Origin: Ilex aquifolium
Lineage: Eukaryota > Streptophyta > Magnoliopsida > Aquifoliales > Aquifoliaceae
Assembly: GCA_951799425.1 (NCBI GenBank)
Contig: OX637402.1
Location: 26,529,492-26,593,491 of the forward strand
Length of the DNA stretch: 64,000 nucleotides
Direction of reading: 5' to 3'
Shown here: positions 33,501-44,100 of the stretch, one piece after another
Position numbering within the stretch: position 1 is the stretch's first letter
How the letters are laid out: every line of letters begins with the position of its first letter
The notes under the pieces: generated by a model
Seen by the model: only the letters and a program-made list of their open reading frames with translations
What the model was told of the DNA's origin: nothing
Database searches by the model: none
Program-made: the position numbers and the translations under genes

Positions 33501-34069
33501 ATAGAGATTGTTGAATCTTTTGACTTGATGTGATATTCCATGTTTCTTCCATCTAAGAGGATTAAGAGTTCTACTTGATCAGATTGAAGAAAAACTATCC
33601 TTTTCTGTTCTTTTAAGTATAGTTAAACATTCACCTTTTACGATGATTGTAGTTTAAAATCTAAAACTTTCAAATGATTGTTGCAGAATATGGATACACC
33701 ATGAACATAACAGAGAAGAGCGATGTCTACAGTTATGGAGTGGTTCTGCTAGAGATACTAAGTGGCCGAAGCGCTGTTGAGTCCCAGTTGGGCGATGGGG
33801 TGCACATTGTCGAGTGGGTGAAAAAGAAGATGGGAAGCTTTGAACCAGCCGTAACAGTAATTGATTCAAAGCTCCAAGGATTGCCGGATCAGATGGTGCA
33901 AGAAATGCTTCAAACTCTAGGAATTGCAATGTTCTGTGTGAATTCTTCACCTGCTGAACGGCCGACCATGAAGGAAGTGGTGGCATTGCTAATGGAAGTG
34001 AAGAGTCCACCTGAAGAGTGGGGGAAAACTTCTCAACCTTTAATAAAACAGCCCTCTAATCAGGGCTGA
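30535..34069 (+). CDS. RGI5: LRR receptor-like kinase, RGF-receptor type (RGI5-like)
   Basis: Two exons, 30535-33400 and 33687-34069, giving 1082 codons. The product has a signal peptide (about 1-30), a Cys-pair cap (PCSWQGITC), about 20 or more leucine-rich repeats of the IPxxLGxL type, one membrane helix (about 716-738) and a cytosolic Ser/Thr kinase. The kinase has GKGCSGVVFKAE, VAVKK with Lys813, LHRDVKCNN with Asp909, and DFGLAKL with Asp927, so it is an RD kinase with intact key residues. The sequence closely follows Arabidopsis RGI5 as I recall it. That protein belongs to the RGI/RGFR group that perceives sulfated RGF/GLV root-growth peptides. The intron breaks kinase subdomain VIII and starts with GC (see separate entry). 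RGI3/RGI4-type paralogs are less likely. Confidence 0.9.
33401..33686 (+). other. GC-AG intron in the receptor kinase gene
   Basis: Frame continuity from YIAP to EYGY forces the donor after CCAG at 33400, so the intron opens GCAAGT and closes TTGCAG. The donor AG|GCAAGT is the strong context in which GC donors are tolerated. No GT in the next bases restores the conserved kinase reading frame. Confidence 0.85.
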
Positions 34070-34223
34070 TTCTTTTTTCTTCTTCTTCTTCTGAGGTTAT
34101 TAGTGATCGAGTTTCTTTTAGGTTGCAAGACAAAAGGGAGTACTGTTATTGTGAAAATGAGAGGGAGGCTTCTGGTAGTGCCATTCTTGGCTTAAGCTTA
34201 TGGTCTTTGGTGGTGGTGGTGGT

Positions 34224-34250
34224 GGGGGGGGGGGGGGGGGGGGGGGGGGG
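34224..34250. repeat. (GGT)n followed by 27-bp poly-G
   Basis: A short GGT repeat from about 34208 expands into an uninterrupted G run. It is G-quadruplex-prone, and its exact length is likely uncertain in the assembly. Confidence 0.9.
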
Positions 34251-35209
34251 TGTTGTACAGTTTTAGAATCATCAATGTATTTGATTTGCTTCATGTCCTG
34301 TCCTGTCTTTCTTGTTGCTCTTGCAACTTTTAGTCTTTGTTTGGTTCACAGAGAAACTGTAAAAGAAACCAAAATGTAACTATGCTGAGAGAGGAAAAAA
34401 ACCAGATAACCAAAACCACATGCACCTCCAAAATTCTTAATGAGTGCATGGACAAGTGGATATAAAGGACAAAAAAAAAAAATGAATTAATGCAGTTTTG
34501 GGCATGGTTCAAAGAATTGACTGAGCCATTTTTGATTGGTTATTCATTCTGTGTACACCACAAGTCTCACTCGACTTGTGGTTAGCTCAGAGATGTCTCC
34601 ATTGACTCGTCTAAGTCATTGGCATCAACTCGCAGTGGATCGCAAGATATCTTAGAGTGATGTTGATATAGTCGGAATTTCTCGTCATGTCTTAACTTTT
34701 TATTCTATCTACCATTTCGTGTATATTAGCCGACACCATTCCACGATGTCACGATTGATGCGTCTCAATGTCTAAATGGCCAATATCAACACCTTAACCT
34801 ATGGTTTTGGGTGCCTAAAAGCTGAAAGCAAAGAATTCAACTCCCTGCAAATATAACAACAAATATGTAGGTCCAATGATGCTAGATAAAGTGAGACAGA
34901 CAGGAACAAGCCATGCCTCCTTCCCATTCCTCACATGCCTTCAAAGACACTGGAATTGTCTTCTCAAGCTTCAACTTGCACACTCCCATCTGGATTTTAT
35001 TGGGAAGAAAGTCTTGGTCAAAAAGAAAATCTAACATGATTATGATCAGCAGCATGTCAGTTTCTTCTCCCTCACCATCTGAAAATTCTAGCCATGCAAC
35101 ATTGTCTACTGAACACACACAGAGAGGTGGGAGGAGAGGGGCTCAAATGTGTTTTCATCAAGAAATCCTAGCTGTCACTTCAAAGGAAGCTCCTTGACAT
35201 TGGCTCGTT

Positions 35210-36120
35210 AACACAACTAGAAAACGACATAAAATTAGACGATTTTAGGTCTTATTTAAGTCATATATTTTGTAAACGAGTAGACCCACGACCCAGTTAA
35301 TAAACTAATTGGGTATAAATGAAGCCAATTAAAAAAAATACACGACACGACACGACTCGTTTGTATATTAGTTATACATTATTTATATACGACATGAACT
35401 CGATATAACATGATTTATTATACACGAATTAATAAATAAATCGAATAGGACTGAAGTGTCTTTTAACACGAACTCGCTAACACTCTATACGAACCCAACA
35501 CGATTGACAGACCCAATTATGATCCTCCAAAATCATATGCTTTCAGAAATTTTGGTTTATGAAAATGGGATTACAAAGGAGTCCGGGCTCTATGCTTCGG
35601 GAAGGTGTTGTGGCCCGTAGGCTGGCCCAAACTCCCAGAAGCCCAATGAGCCATGGGTCAGCATAATGCGTCACGTGTTTTATGTGCCCAATCTAGAAAG
35701 TTTAGGCCATCTAAAATAAAATAAAAAGAGAACAGAATTCATAAGTTATATGATGAGAGCCAATCCACCTAAAAACCCATTAAGACCAGCCAGAAGGATA
35801 GGCCGTGGGCTTCTCTTTTTTGGAAGAACTGACCAGTTCGTCAACCATGAACTTAACATTTCACCCGTTTATTAAACGTGTCGTGTACAAATTTATATAT
35901 TTTTCACCCGTCAGCCGTGTAAATCGACACGTAATCATTTAACCCGACACATTTGACACCTAGCGGGGATCAATACCACACTTTTAGGTAAGACTCAATG
36001 TTGTATCAATTTCATATTATATATAAGATAATCATGTAAAATTGGGTACACATCATGTCGAGTTCAGCAAGGTAAAAATCGTGTTTAGCGGGTTCATTTG
36101 GCCTATTTATTTGATGAGTC
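35210..36120. repeat. Decayed dispersed repeat with ACGACACG motifs
   Basis: Repeated ACGACACGACTCG, TTATTAAACGTGTCGTG and CGACACG motifs without coding capacity. Resembles the block at 3166-3759 and the end of the block at 55590-55770. Boundaries not resolved. Confidence 0.35.
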
Positions 36121-36559
36121 TTAACGAATTCTTCCCATTATTATTCAAATACAAATTCTAAACCACAATTAAAAGGAAACATATTCCTGACTCTGAAATG
36201 CATGCAAGATTAGATATCAAGCTGAAGAAATGGCAGTACAAGGAAAGTATTGTTCCGATTACCTCCAAGTCTCCATAAGGATCAGAGAAAAAGGGGCTTT
36301 GTCGAGTTTAATAGCTGAGTGAGGTCATGATGGAGGATTTATATATTGAAGTAGAACAATAAAATACTTGATCATGTAATACTGCTATAGTTATCAGCCT
36401 CAGTAAATGTTTATGTTCAACAAAGTAGTCAATGTAAACCTCATGGTCACAGAATAGGGCTTTCCAAACTTCTGTACAACTTGAATTCAAATATCATCTA
36501 ATAAATTCAAATATCATCTACAAAATGGAATGTATAGCTTTAGGTGAAGGCTTCTATAT

Positions 36560-37926
36560 TGCTCGCTGGAGTCGCTTCCACCTTGAAGAAGATGCCACGA
36601 GGATACTTAGTGAAGGTCCATGACAATTCATTGATGTTCAACAATGGGAGCGAGAGTTTCAACCACCAGTTGCAGCAGCAAACACCATTGTACTATGGGT
36701 TCGTTTACCTGGATTACCAATTGAGTTTTACGACCTTCTCATCCAAAAGAAAATAGGACGCAAACTTAGTAGGTTAATCAAGATTGATGCAAAAACGAAG
36801 ACATCTCTCAAAGAAAATTTGCAAGATTATCTCTCAACCTCTTGCCTCGCATGTTTTCATTGGAAAACACAAGCAGTGGATCATGTACAAAGACCTTAAA
36901 AAGATATGTTTCACCGGTGACCATCCTGGACATGACACTGATGTTTGCAGTGCATCACTTGCCAAAGTCGCACATTTTCAACAAGAGCAAGTGACACAAA
37001 GCCACCATGGACAAATTTACGAACTCCAAAACAAAGAGGAAGAACACTTTGGTCCATGGCTTGTAGCACAGCATAAAAAGTCAAGAAGCAAAACCCACAA
37101 GGAGAAACTAGTGACTAAGCCACATTTCAAAACGTCACATAACAACTATATTCCAAAGGGCAAAGCTGCTTGGAGGATGAAGGATGAAAGTAGCTCACAA
37201 TTAGCAGCATCTACAATGCAAAATCAGCCCAATGTCAAGGATTGTGAAAGTAGCACAACTGTAGAGTGTTCAGACAAGCAACAAGCATGTTCTCCTACAT
37301 CGGAGAGAGGAACAATCATGTCTAGAGATAAGTCCTCATCCATTTCCAAAGAAGTTAACTTAGCAAATCAATTCACAGTGTTGCAGGAAGAAGAATAGTC
37401 TAAAATTAGCATGGCTCTACCTATCCTACTTCAATCCATTAATGAGAATGACACCAAACAGGTTGGGATGGAACAATTGAATCACTCATCACTAGAATCA
37501 AATGACAATCAAATGGAAAGTAAAGGAGATGAACCCGATAAAGAGGATGGTTTGGACAGCTAGTCTCTTGGGATTCTGAGGATTCAATGGATAAATGTTA
37601 CATGGAATTGGTATCTGCAAAACTTGCACTAGCCAATATGTTTCAAGGATCCGGAACAAAATCTTGCAAATCGCCATTAGGGCGAAAGTCTTTTGGACAA
37701 ATTGCCATTAAGCGACACAAATGATGTTAGTGGAAATGAAGGAAATAGAATTATTTTCTTCATGCCTTGGTTTACCTAGTCTCTAGCAGATGTTTCTTTT
37801 TTATTTTTAGACTAGGTGGTGAGCTACATTGTAAGGCCTACGGGTGTGTATCAAGTCTCGATGCTTGATTTTATCTTTGTAACTTTCTTTTCTCTTAATC
37901 TCAATTTATATTTAGCAAAAAAAAAA
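36560..37926 (+). pseudogene. LINE ORF1 (DUF4283-type) remnant with A tail
   Basis: Broken plus-strand frames read the hallmark LWVRLPGLPIEFYD of plant LINE ORF1 proteins (DUF4283 type; about 36690-36735). A CCHC-like knuckle region (CFTGDHPGHDTDVC, in the 204-codon frame 36784-37398) with an imperfect spacing follows, then a Ser/Lys-rich tail. The segment ends after TTTATATTTAGC in an A run at about 37917-37927, as plant LINEs do. The endonuclease and reverse transcriptase are absent, so the copy has a large internal deletion. No target duplication was found. Confidence 0.75.
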
Positions 37927-37927
37927 C

Positions 37928-39197
37928 CTGGTGACAGTGTTTGTACTTTGGTAGAAAACCATTTTCATCTGAAGACTATTAAGAATTACCCGGAGATCCG
38001 TGCAAGGGGTATTTCTAAAATTGTTTTGTTGCCTTACATTCTTACACAAGAGGGTTATGAAGAATTTCCTTGTAGAGTTTTTCAATGATTACGTATATAT
38101 CTCAAATTTGCTTTTAGGCTCCACATGTATATAGGGAAAGTAACTCTCAAGAAAATCTTCGACGAGTTGTGATTAAGATAGCTTATAAATATACTTACTA
38201 GCAGACCTAGAATTCGCAACAGTTATGTTCAACCAAAGCAAACATTGCTGGACTGATAACATTGGTCATTTAGAAAACAAACTGGGAAGCATATGAGCAG
38301 AGGAATTCAATAAAAGGCCAAAGAATGTAAAGGCATTGACTTTTGGGAGATAATGGAGAATTATGCTTAAATCAAACCTGCTGAGCAAATATGAACAAGA
38401 ATTATGCTTAAAACAAACCTAAGTTTTACTATCACTAAGTTTAGCAACTTCTAGAGGCAATCTAGATTCATATTTCATATTCAAGGAGCACAGACCCATG
38501 AAACATTCTTTAGAGGCCACCATTCTAAAATGGGTTTTTGCAATCAATCTATTGACAAACAAATTTACGAATACATATAGCAACATAGATGACATAACTA
38601 AGGATGATGTCTCTACACTATCCACTGGGAACGAGATGAGATACACAATCAATCAAGTACATTTCCAATGCTTTACCATCATTCTTCACTTTTAACTTAG
38701 GTTCAACCATAATAAGACATGCTCAATTTTCAACTTTTTTTCCGTTTGGGGAAAACTCTATTTTCAATTTGGAAAGTCATATAAGCACCATTTCATCAAT
38801 GACTACATATGGTAGGAAAATTATACTCCGATTAATAGAGTTTTGCCCCCGTTGCAAATGTCGTAGAAGTCACTACAAACATATATAGATACAAAAGAGA
38901 TCAACAAGTACGAAGTATTAACTTTTGTAAGTTCATACCTCCCACATATTCCAAGGCTCACCTAAGGTTCTGTATCGCATTTAATCCATTCGCAATTACA
39001 AGTCACAAAAATAATCCCAATAAACAAACAGAATCTTTGACAGAAACACTTCAGTAAACATCAAAGCATTATTCAGTGCAATGGCCGCAATTACCAACTA
39101 CCAATTGAACCTCAATTATGAAAAATAACATCATTGAAGAACTGGCAATCAATTATCCTCAAAATTGCATACCACCACAAAAGTCGACAAAAACTCA
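37928..39197. other. Intergenic, no gene
   Basis: AT-rich, with no frame showing family features. The last part is probably the 3' UTR of the minus-strand small gene that ends at 39198. Confidence 0.5.
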
Positions 39198-39692
39198 CTA
39201 CTCATTCAATTGTTCAAGTTCAGCCTTCAATTGCTCAATCTTGAGCCCCATCGACCTTCGTATCGCCCCTTTTTCGCTCTCCGACAGTTTTTCCAACAAT
39301 CCCTCAAACATATCTAGCACTTCTTTCACTGCAGCACGAGCACACTCAGCTTCTTCATCAAAATAAACAGTTTCCTTGGACTCCATGGCCGTCTCTATTT
39401 CCTCTCTTGCCTCTGCGAACTTGAGGTTAATTTCATCGACTACTTTAGTCGTGTCAACACTGTGTTGCCTCCTGTTTTGGAAAATCCCGAGCTGGGTCGA
39501 AGAGTTTGAGCTTGTCGGGTCGAGAAAACAGGGGATTTCCTTGAGTTTTGGTGATGACAGTGAGTATGGAAGGCATCGATTTGAGAGAGTTGTGAGATAT
39601 TTTAAGTGAAACGAAGATTTGGGTATTGCAGATCTCTGAAAAGGGTGTCTGAAAAACAGTTTACCCAAAGATATTGATGAACGGTGATGCAT
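39198..39692 (-). CDS. Small conserved-looking protein, probably mitochondrial
   Basis: An intronless frame of 164 codons from the first ATG at 39692 (upstream in-frame sequence opens only at a TTG). Residues 1-70 are rich in Ser, Arg, Leu and His and low in acidic residues, as in a mitochondrial presequence. The rest is highly charged and helical, with a likely coiled coil at about 85-164 that ends KIEQLKAELEQLNE. I do not recognise a named family. Plant genomes carry small proteins of this style, but no function can be given. Upstream lies a cluster of GGGCC/TGGGCY motifs, which is often seen before nuclear genes for mitochondrial or growth-related proteins and supports the targeting guess. 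Confidence 0.7.
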   Translation of the reverse strand: MHHRSSISLGKLFFRHPFQRSAIPKSSFHLKYLTTLSNRCLPYSLSSPKLKEIPCFLDPTSSNSSTQLGIFQNRRQHSVDTTKVVDEINLKFAEAREEIETAMESKETVYFDEEAECARAAVKEVLDMFEGLLEKLSESEKGAIRRSMGLKIEQLKAELEQLNE

Positions 39693-39779
39693 TTTGCGAG
39701 AGAGAGAGAGAGCATAAATCTCCAAACCCTCTACTACTTCCCAAATGAGGTAATCTGAAGTTAAGAAGACAACCTTAAC

Positions 39780-39905
39780 TTTGGGCCTTTTGACAAAGAG
39801 TGGGCCCTAATCAATTGAGCCTCTTACAGAGTGAGCCCGAATCAATAGGCCCATATTACTCTTATATTGGGCCTGTTAACAAAAAGTGGTCCCTACTTGG
39901 CCCAT
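39780..39905. promoter_or_regulatory. Cluster of TGGGCY/GGGCC (site II-like) motifs in a duplicated segment
   Basis: TTGGGCCTTTTGAC, GTGGGCCC, AGGCCCAT, TTGGGCCTGTTAAC and TTGGCCCAT occur within 125 bp between two divergent genes. Two parts of the stretch (from about 39781 and 39868) look like an imperfect tandem copy. Site II elements of this type are bound by TCP factors in plants. The nearer gene start is 39692 on the minus strand. Confidence 0.6.
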
Positions 39906-40094
39906 ATTGTGCTCACCTTCCTCCTTGACTTCAAGTAAGCTAATAGAGTTGTAACATCAGCCTAAAATGACAAGAGAGTTTAAGGTCACCAAAACCACAA
40001 ACTAGCCTAACTAGTACCATCAACTAAGTCAAAGTCCCCTTTAAACCTTAACAAATCCACCAAACCTAACAACCCCAACAGGCATGCATGAGAC

Positions 40095-40103
40095 TATATA
40101 AAC
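40095..40103 (+). promoter_or_regulatory. TATA box of the 124-aa gene
   Basis: TATATAAAC lies 42-50 bp before the ATG at 40145, leaving a leader of roughly 15-20 nt if the start site is about 30 bp downstream. Confidence 0.55.
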
Positions 40104-40144
40104 ACTCTCAAAGTCTTGCACATTGATCCACCATCAAATTCCCG

Positions 40145-40519
40145 ATGGCTCGGTCACTTCTACCGGAGCTCCGGACAACGGGCATGTCACGGGCAGGCTT
40201 GGCCCTTGGGAGTCTTCTTCTGTGTGCATTTGCATTGTTCATGTGTGCTACTCATTCGCACAAATGGCGTAAATGGAGATCCTGCTATGGCTACCGCAAT
40301 GAAGATCCTATTATTCAACTCAACCCTGAAGGGTTCATCGATGAATATCAAATCGGAAATAATGACGTAAGCACGTATAGTGGTGAAGTTTCAGTCTGGA
40401 AGAAGAACATACTCATGGGTGGGAAGTGTCAGCTGCCTGATTTCTCCGGTGTCATAATCTACGACTCCGCCGGAAATGTTGCTCCCCCTGCCAGAAAACT
40501 TGCTCTTCCATGGAAGTGA
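40145..40519 (+). CDS. Small membrane-anchored or secreted plant protein, function unknown
   Basis: An intronless frame of 124 codons with a clear ATG and a TATA box upstream. A short basic N-terminus is followed by a hydrophobic segment at about residues 17-37 (LALGSLLLCAFALFMCA), which is a signal peptide or signal anchor. The remainder is soluble with several aromatic residues and two Cys (in SCYGYR and GKCQLPDF), and ends with a proline/alanine-rich tail and LPWK. The stretch LPDFSGVIIYDSAGN looks like a conserved core. I recall similar unnamed plant proteins, but no function is known to me. It is divergent from the gene at 39198-39692. Confidence 0.75.
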   Translation: MARSLLPELRTTGMSRAGLALGSLLLCAFALFMCATHSHKWRKWRSCYGYRNEDPIIQLNPEGFIDEYQIGNNDVSTYSGEVSVWKKNILMGGKCQLPDFSGVIIYDSAGNVAPPARKLALPWK

Positions 40520-41159
40520 TCTAGTGTTGAAAATTGTCTAAGTATTCCTGCTCTCTTATTATTGCTTAAACCCACCCTAATGATATTGTTACCATGTTCA
40601 TGATATATCAACCATCATCTCAAAGGACATTTAAGTGCATCGACCATGGCCTCGTAGAACACTACTGGATGATATGTACAAAATAGAGAAAATTGATCAC
40701 AACTAGAAATTCAAATCATTGACATCGCATAATGATATCACAAAATACATTTCGAGTGGTTGATATTAACTCAGACGACTAGAACGATTGAGACATCTCT
40801 GAGTCAACCACAAGTTGAGTGTCGGTTATACGAAACGGTGAACAGGATGGGAATGGGAAGTGCTGAGCTGTATGGCCAACTTTTTGAACACTGCCTGGTA
40901 GGCTGGTAGCCATGGCATTTCAGGTTTTCAACCACATGCAACTCTAATTTAGCTGTAAATCCACAAAGGTCTACAAGCATAAAAAACAAACCACAGAGTT
41001 CTTTCAGTAGTAGATGCCCTGAGACATTACACAATTTGAGGGCCAAACAAAGCCATTGCATAATCATCAATCTCACAATGTGAAACAAAAAGAAAGGCAA
41101 GTGAAATTTACAATAAAAGGCAGATTTAAATGCAAATATCATTCAAAAATGTAACCAGA
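40520..41159. other. Intergenic between convergent genes
   Basis: No gene supported. It probably holds the 3' UTRs of the 124-aa gene (plus) and the helicase gene (minus). Confidence 0.5.
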
Positions 41160-44100
41160 TCAACTGCCCTTCAATGATCCTTTCTTATTAGACAAAGAAC
41201 TCCGCCCCCTGAACCCAACAACGTTTAGTTTTGAAATTGTAGATTTCTCGGTTGGCTTCTTCCCACCAGTCACTCCTCTTTTGGAGCTTCTTGCCCCTGA
41301 TGCCTTGACTGGCTTGGTTAACTTAACTGGAGGCTTGGTTAACTTAACTGGAGGCTTGGTAGATTTGGATACCGCGGATACTTTAACAGATTTGGTTCCT
41401 GAGGTTCTTTTGGCAGATACATCCTTGCCACGAACACTGGAGGATTTTGCCCATGCATCTTTAGTCTTGTTTTTCTGATTTGAAACTTCTACCAACTTTG
41501 TATTCTTTCCCTTCACATTTATTCGGGACCTGGCAATGTCCCTCCTGACATTATCTATGGTAAGAGACTCCAGGCTCTCATTCTTCATCATGGCCTCCTC
41601 AATTCGATTGGCCAAAATTACATCCTTCTTAGCTACCAAACTTGTCACCTTCCCTATAAAATGAAAACAATATTTTGATCGAGCAATTCAAAATGTAAAT
41701 ATAACAAATGGCTTTCTAAGCCACAAAGAAAAGCAGCAAACAGATTGCTAACTCCCAACTTATTATACACACGCTTTCACGGTGTTCATCCCTACTAGCT
41801 CAATACATTACGTGAATTAATTTAATCCATAAACAAGTACTATGAGAAATGAATCCAACAAACACCCCTGAACCTTTTCCAAACTTTTCTCAAGGGAAAG
41901 GCAACAGCTAATTAGGTACAAACCTTTCGCACCCATACGAGCAGTTCTTCCAGTGCGATGGAGGTAATCAATCTAAAAGGTCAAAAAAGAAGGCTTACAC
42001 TTTCCGATGTACAAGAAATAAATTGAATGGCAAGAAAATAAAAACACTTATTAACAAAACCATTACATCTGATGCTTACAGAGTTCAAAGGAAAATCAAA
42101 CATGATAACATGATCCACATCCAAGTCAAGTCCCCTAGCAGCTAAGTCTGTGCAGACCAACGTGGGGCAGTCTCCATCTTCACTTTTAAACTTTTTGAGG
42201 TTCTCAACCCTAGGTTCAAAGGACGTAGTGCCATTAGGTACAACAGAAAACAGCTGCCAACAGAAAATATCTTACACAGTATTTCAGAAACAGCAACCCA
42301 AGCCTTTTGACAGATAGCATCATTCACACAGAAGGTGTCTAACATGTTTTCAATTAAGGATGTTTAGGTTAGCTTCACTTAAGAAAACAATACAAAACAT
42401 TTATGAACACATAGATCGATGTACTATTTGGTCCAATGGTACTATTTGGCTTGTGAAGGTTTTGCCTTCTTGAGGTCAAAGGTTTAAGTCCCCCTCCCCC
42501 TTCCCTTTCCCCAAAAAAAAAAAATGTATTCAATTCTAAAAAAATAAATAAATAAATAAAAAATGTATACAGAACCACATGATTCACGATTCGGAGACTA
42601 TACGTCTGTTTCCATAGCATATTGAGCTCAAGAACCAAGTAAACCTTTATATATTAGTTTGGTTCTTCTCTATTAGAGCATCCAACTTAAATCAATCGGT
42701 TATGATTGGAGAGGTCCCTTGACCATATAAACCAACTTTGGGTGGCCATAATTATTAAACGTTCGGATACAAGCTCCCTTTGCACGCTCCCTCACGAGAC
42801 TCGGGCTTGCATCTGAAGCAAACAAGCAAAGAAACAAACATATTGACTTGGCTCACTTACCACCTAAGACCTAACTTCGATACCATGTTAAAGGCATCTA
42901 ACTCAAAACTAATTGGTTATGACTAGAGATGACCCTTAATCCTATATACCAACAGGGGGTAGTGCTAACTATTCAACATGAAACACAAGCTCTCTTTATA
43001 CTATCCAATACGCAAATTTAACCTTGCCCAGTCTATGATCAGTTGATCACCTATGTGCTAATCCCTTACCCATTAAATAGTTAACTCGTATGTCATAATT
43101 TGCAGGAACAAAGGAAACTTTTTATAGAAAACCAAAAGATATTAAAAATAAGAAGCAAGAGTAAAAAGAGGACAGGGAGTCCTCTAAAAATGTAACCTAG
43201 AAATGCAAAACCAACTGGATATTAAAAAGGAAAATTTTATTGATGCACTCCAAAAATTGCAATTACAGCCAATAATGTTAAGTCTCTAATCTCACCGTTG
43301 CTCTGCTGGCACCTCTCCATGATAATTGACAGTAGACATTTGATTTTCATTAAGAAAATGATCCACAGCACGGCTAGAATTCAATGTGTTACAGAACACC
43401 ATCACTCTGTTTCCCTTTGCTAAACTTGGCTCGAGAACCTGCATTATTATGGTTACATTGCCCAAAGTGAGTTATACTTCTTTATTAGAAGACAACAAAG
43501 TGAACACAAACATGGTTGTGTTGCATGTTTTTAGGCCATGACTCTGCAGACATGCATTCATATCACTACTGTCAGGGCTCCAACACTTCGGTTAAAACGA
43601 TTAATTCAATTACAACAGGGAGGATGAGATCTGTCAGCTGCATAAAATTTTTGGCCCACAAGAGGCAGAAATTGTCATAAGCCTCCAAGACATCAGATGG
43701 ATAGCATAAAGTACTGTCTTGAATTTAATTGACAAATTTTGACCACATATTTTACCTTCTGAAGTACGCTGAGGAAAATACAGAAAAGACCCATAAAAAT
43801 TGTTCAATCCAAAAACCTAAAGTTTTTTGTGTCTGCCCAAAAAGCGCAGTGAGGAGAACTTTCAGAAAAAAAAACCCAACGGTCTAGTTGCATTGTAACA
43901 ACGTTTGAGAAAATCAGTGTTACAACTAAATTAAACTTCATTTTTTTTTAACAGTAAATTAAACTTCATTCAAAATAAATTTTCAGGTAAACAAGAACAA
44001 CTTATAATATGAAAACAAATGCACATAAAATTAATAGAAACAATTGGGTGGGTATGCATTGGATTCAACTGTGACAGAGAGAAAGAGAGGGGCTTCTCTG

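Larger units (their letters stand above)
34070..36539. other. Intergenic, repeats, no supported gene
   Basis: A GGT repeat runs into a 27-bp G run (34224-34250), probably in the 3' UTR or just beyond it. The frame at 34913-35197 has an ATG but no family features and overlaps another frame on the opposite strand. From 35210 to 36120 the DNA holds ACGACACG/CGTGTCG motifs like those at 3166-3759, probably one or two decayed non-autonomous elements. Confidence 0.5.

Noticed and set aside
34882-35197. Two overlapping frames on opposite strands (94 and 78 codons)
   Set aside because: Neither has recognisable features or a clear promoter; cannot choose between them.
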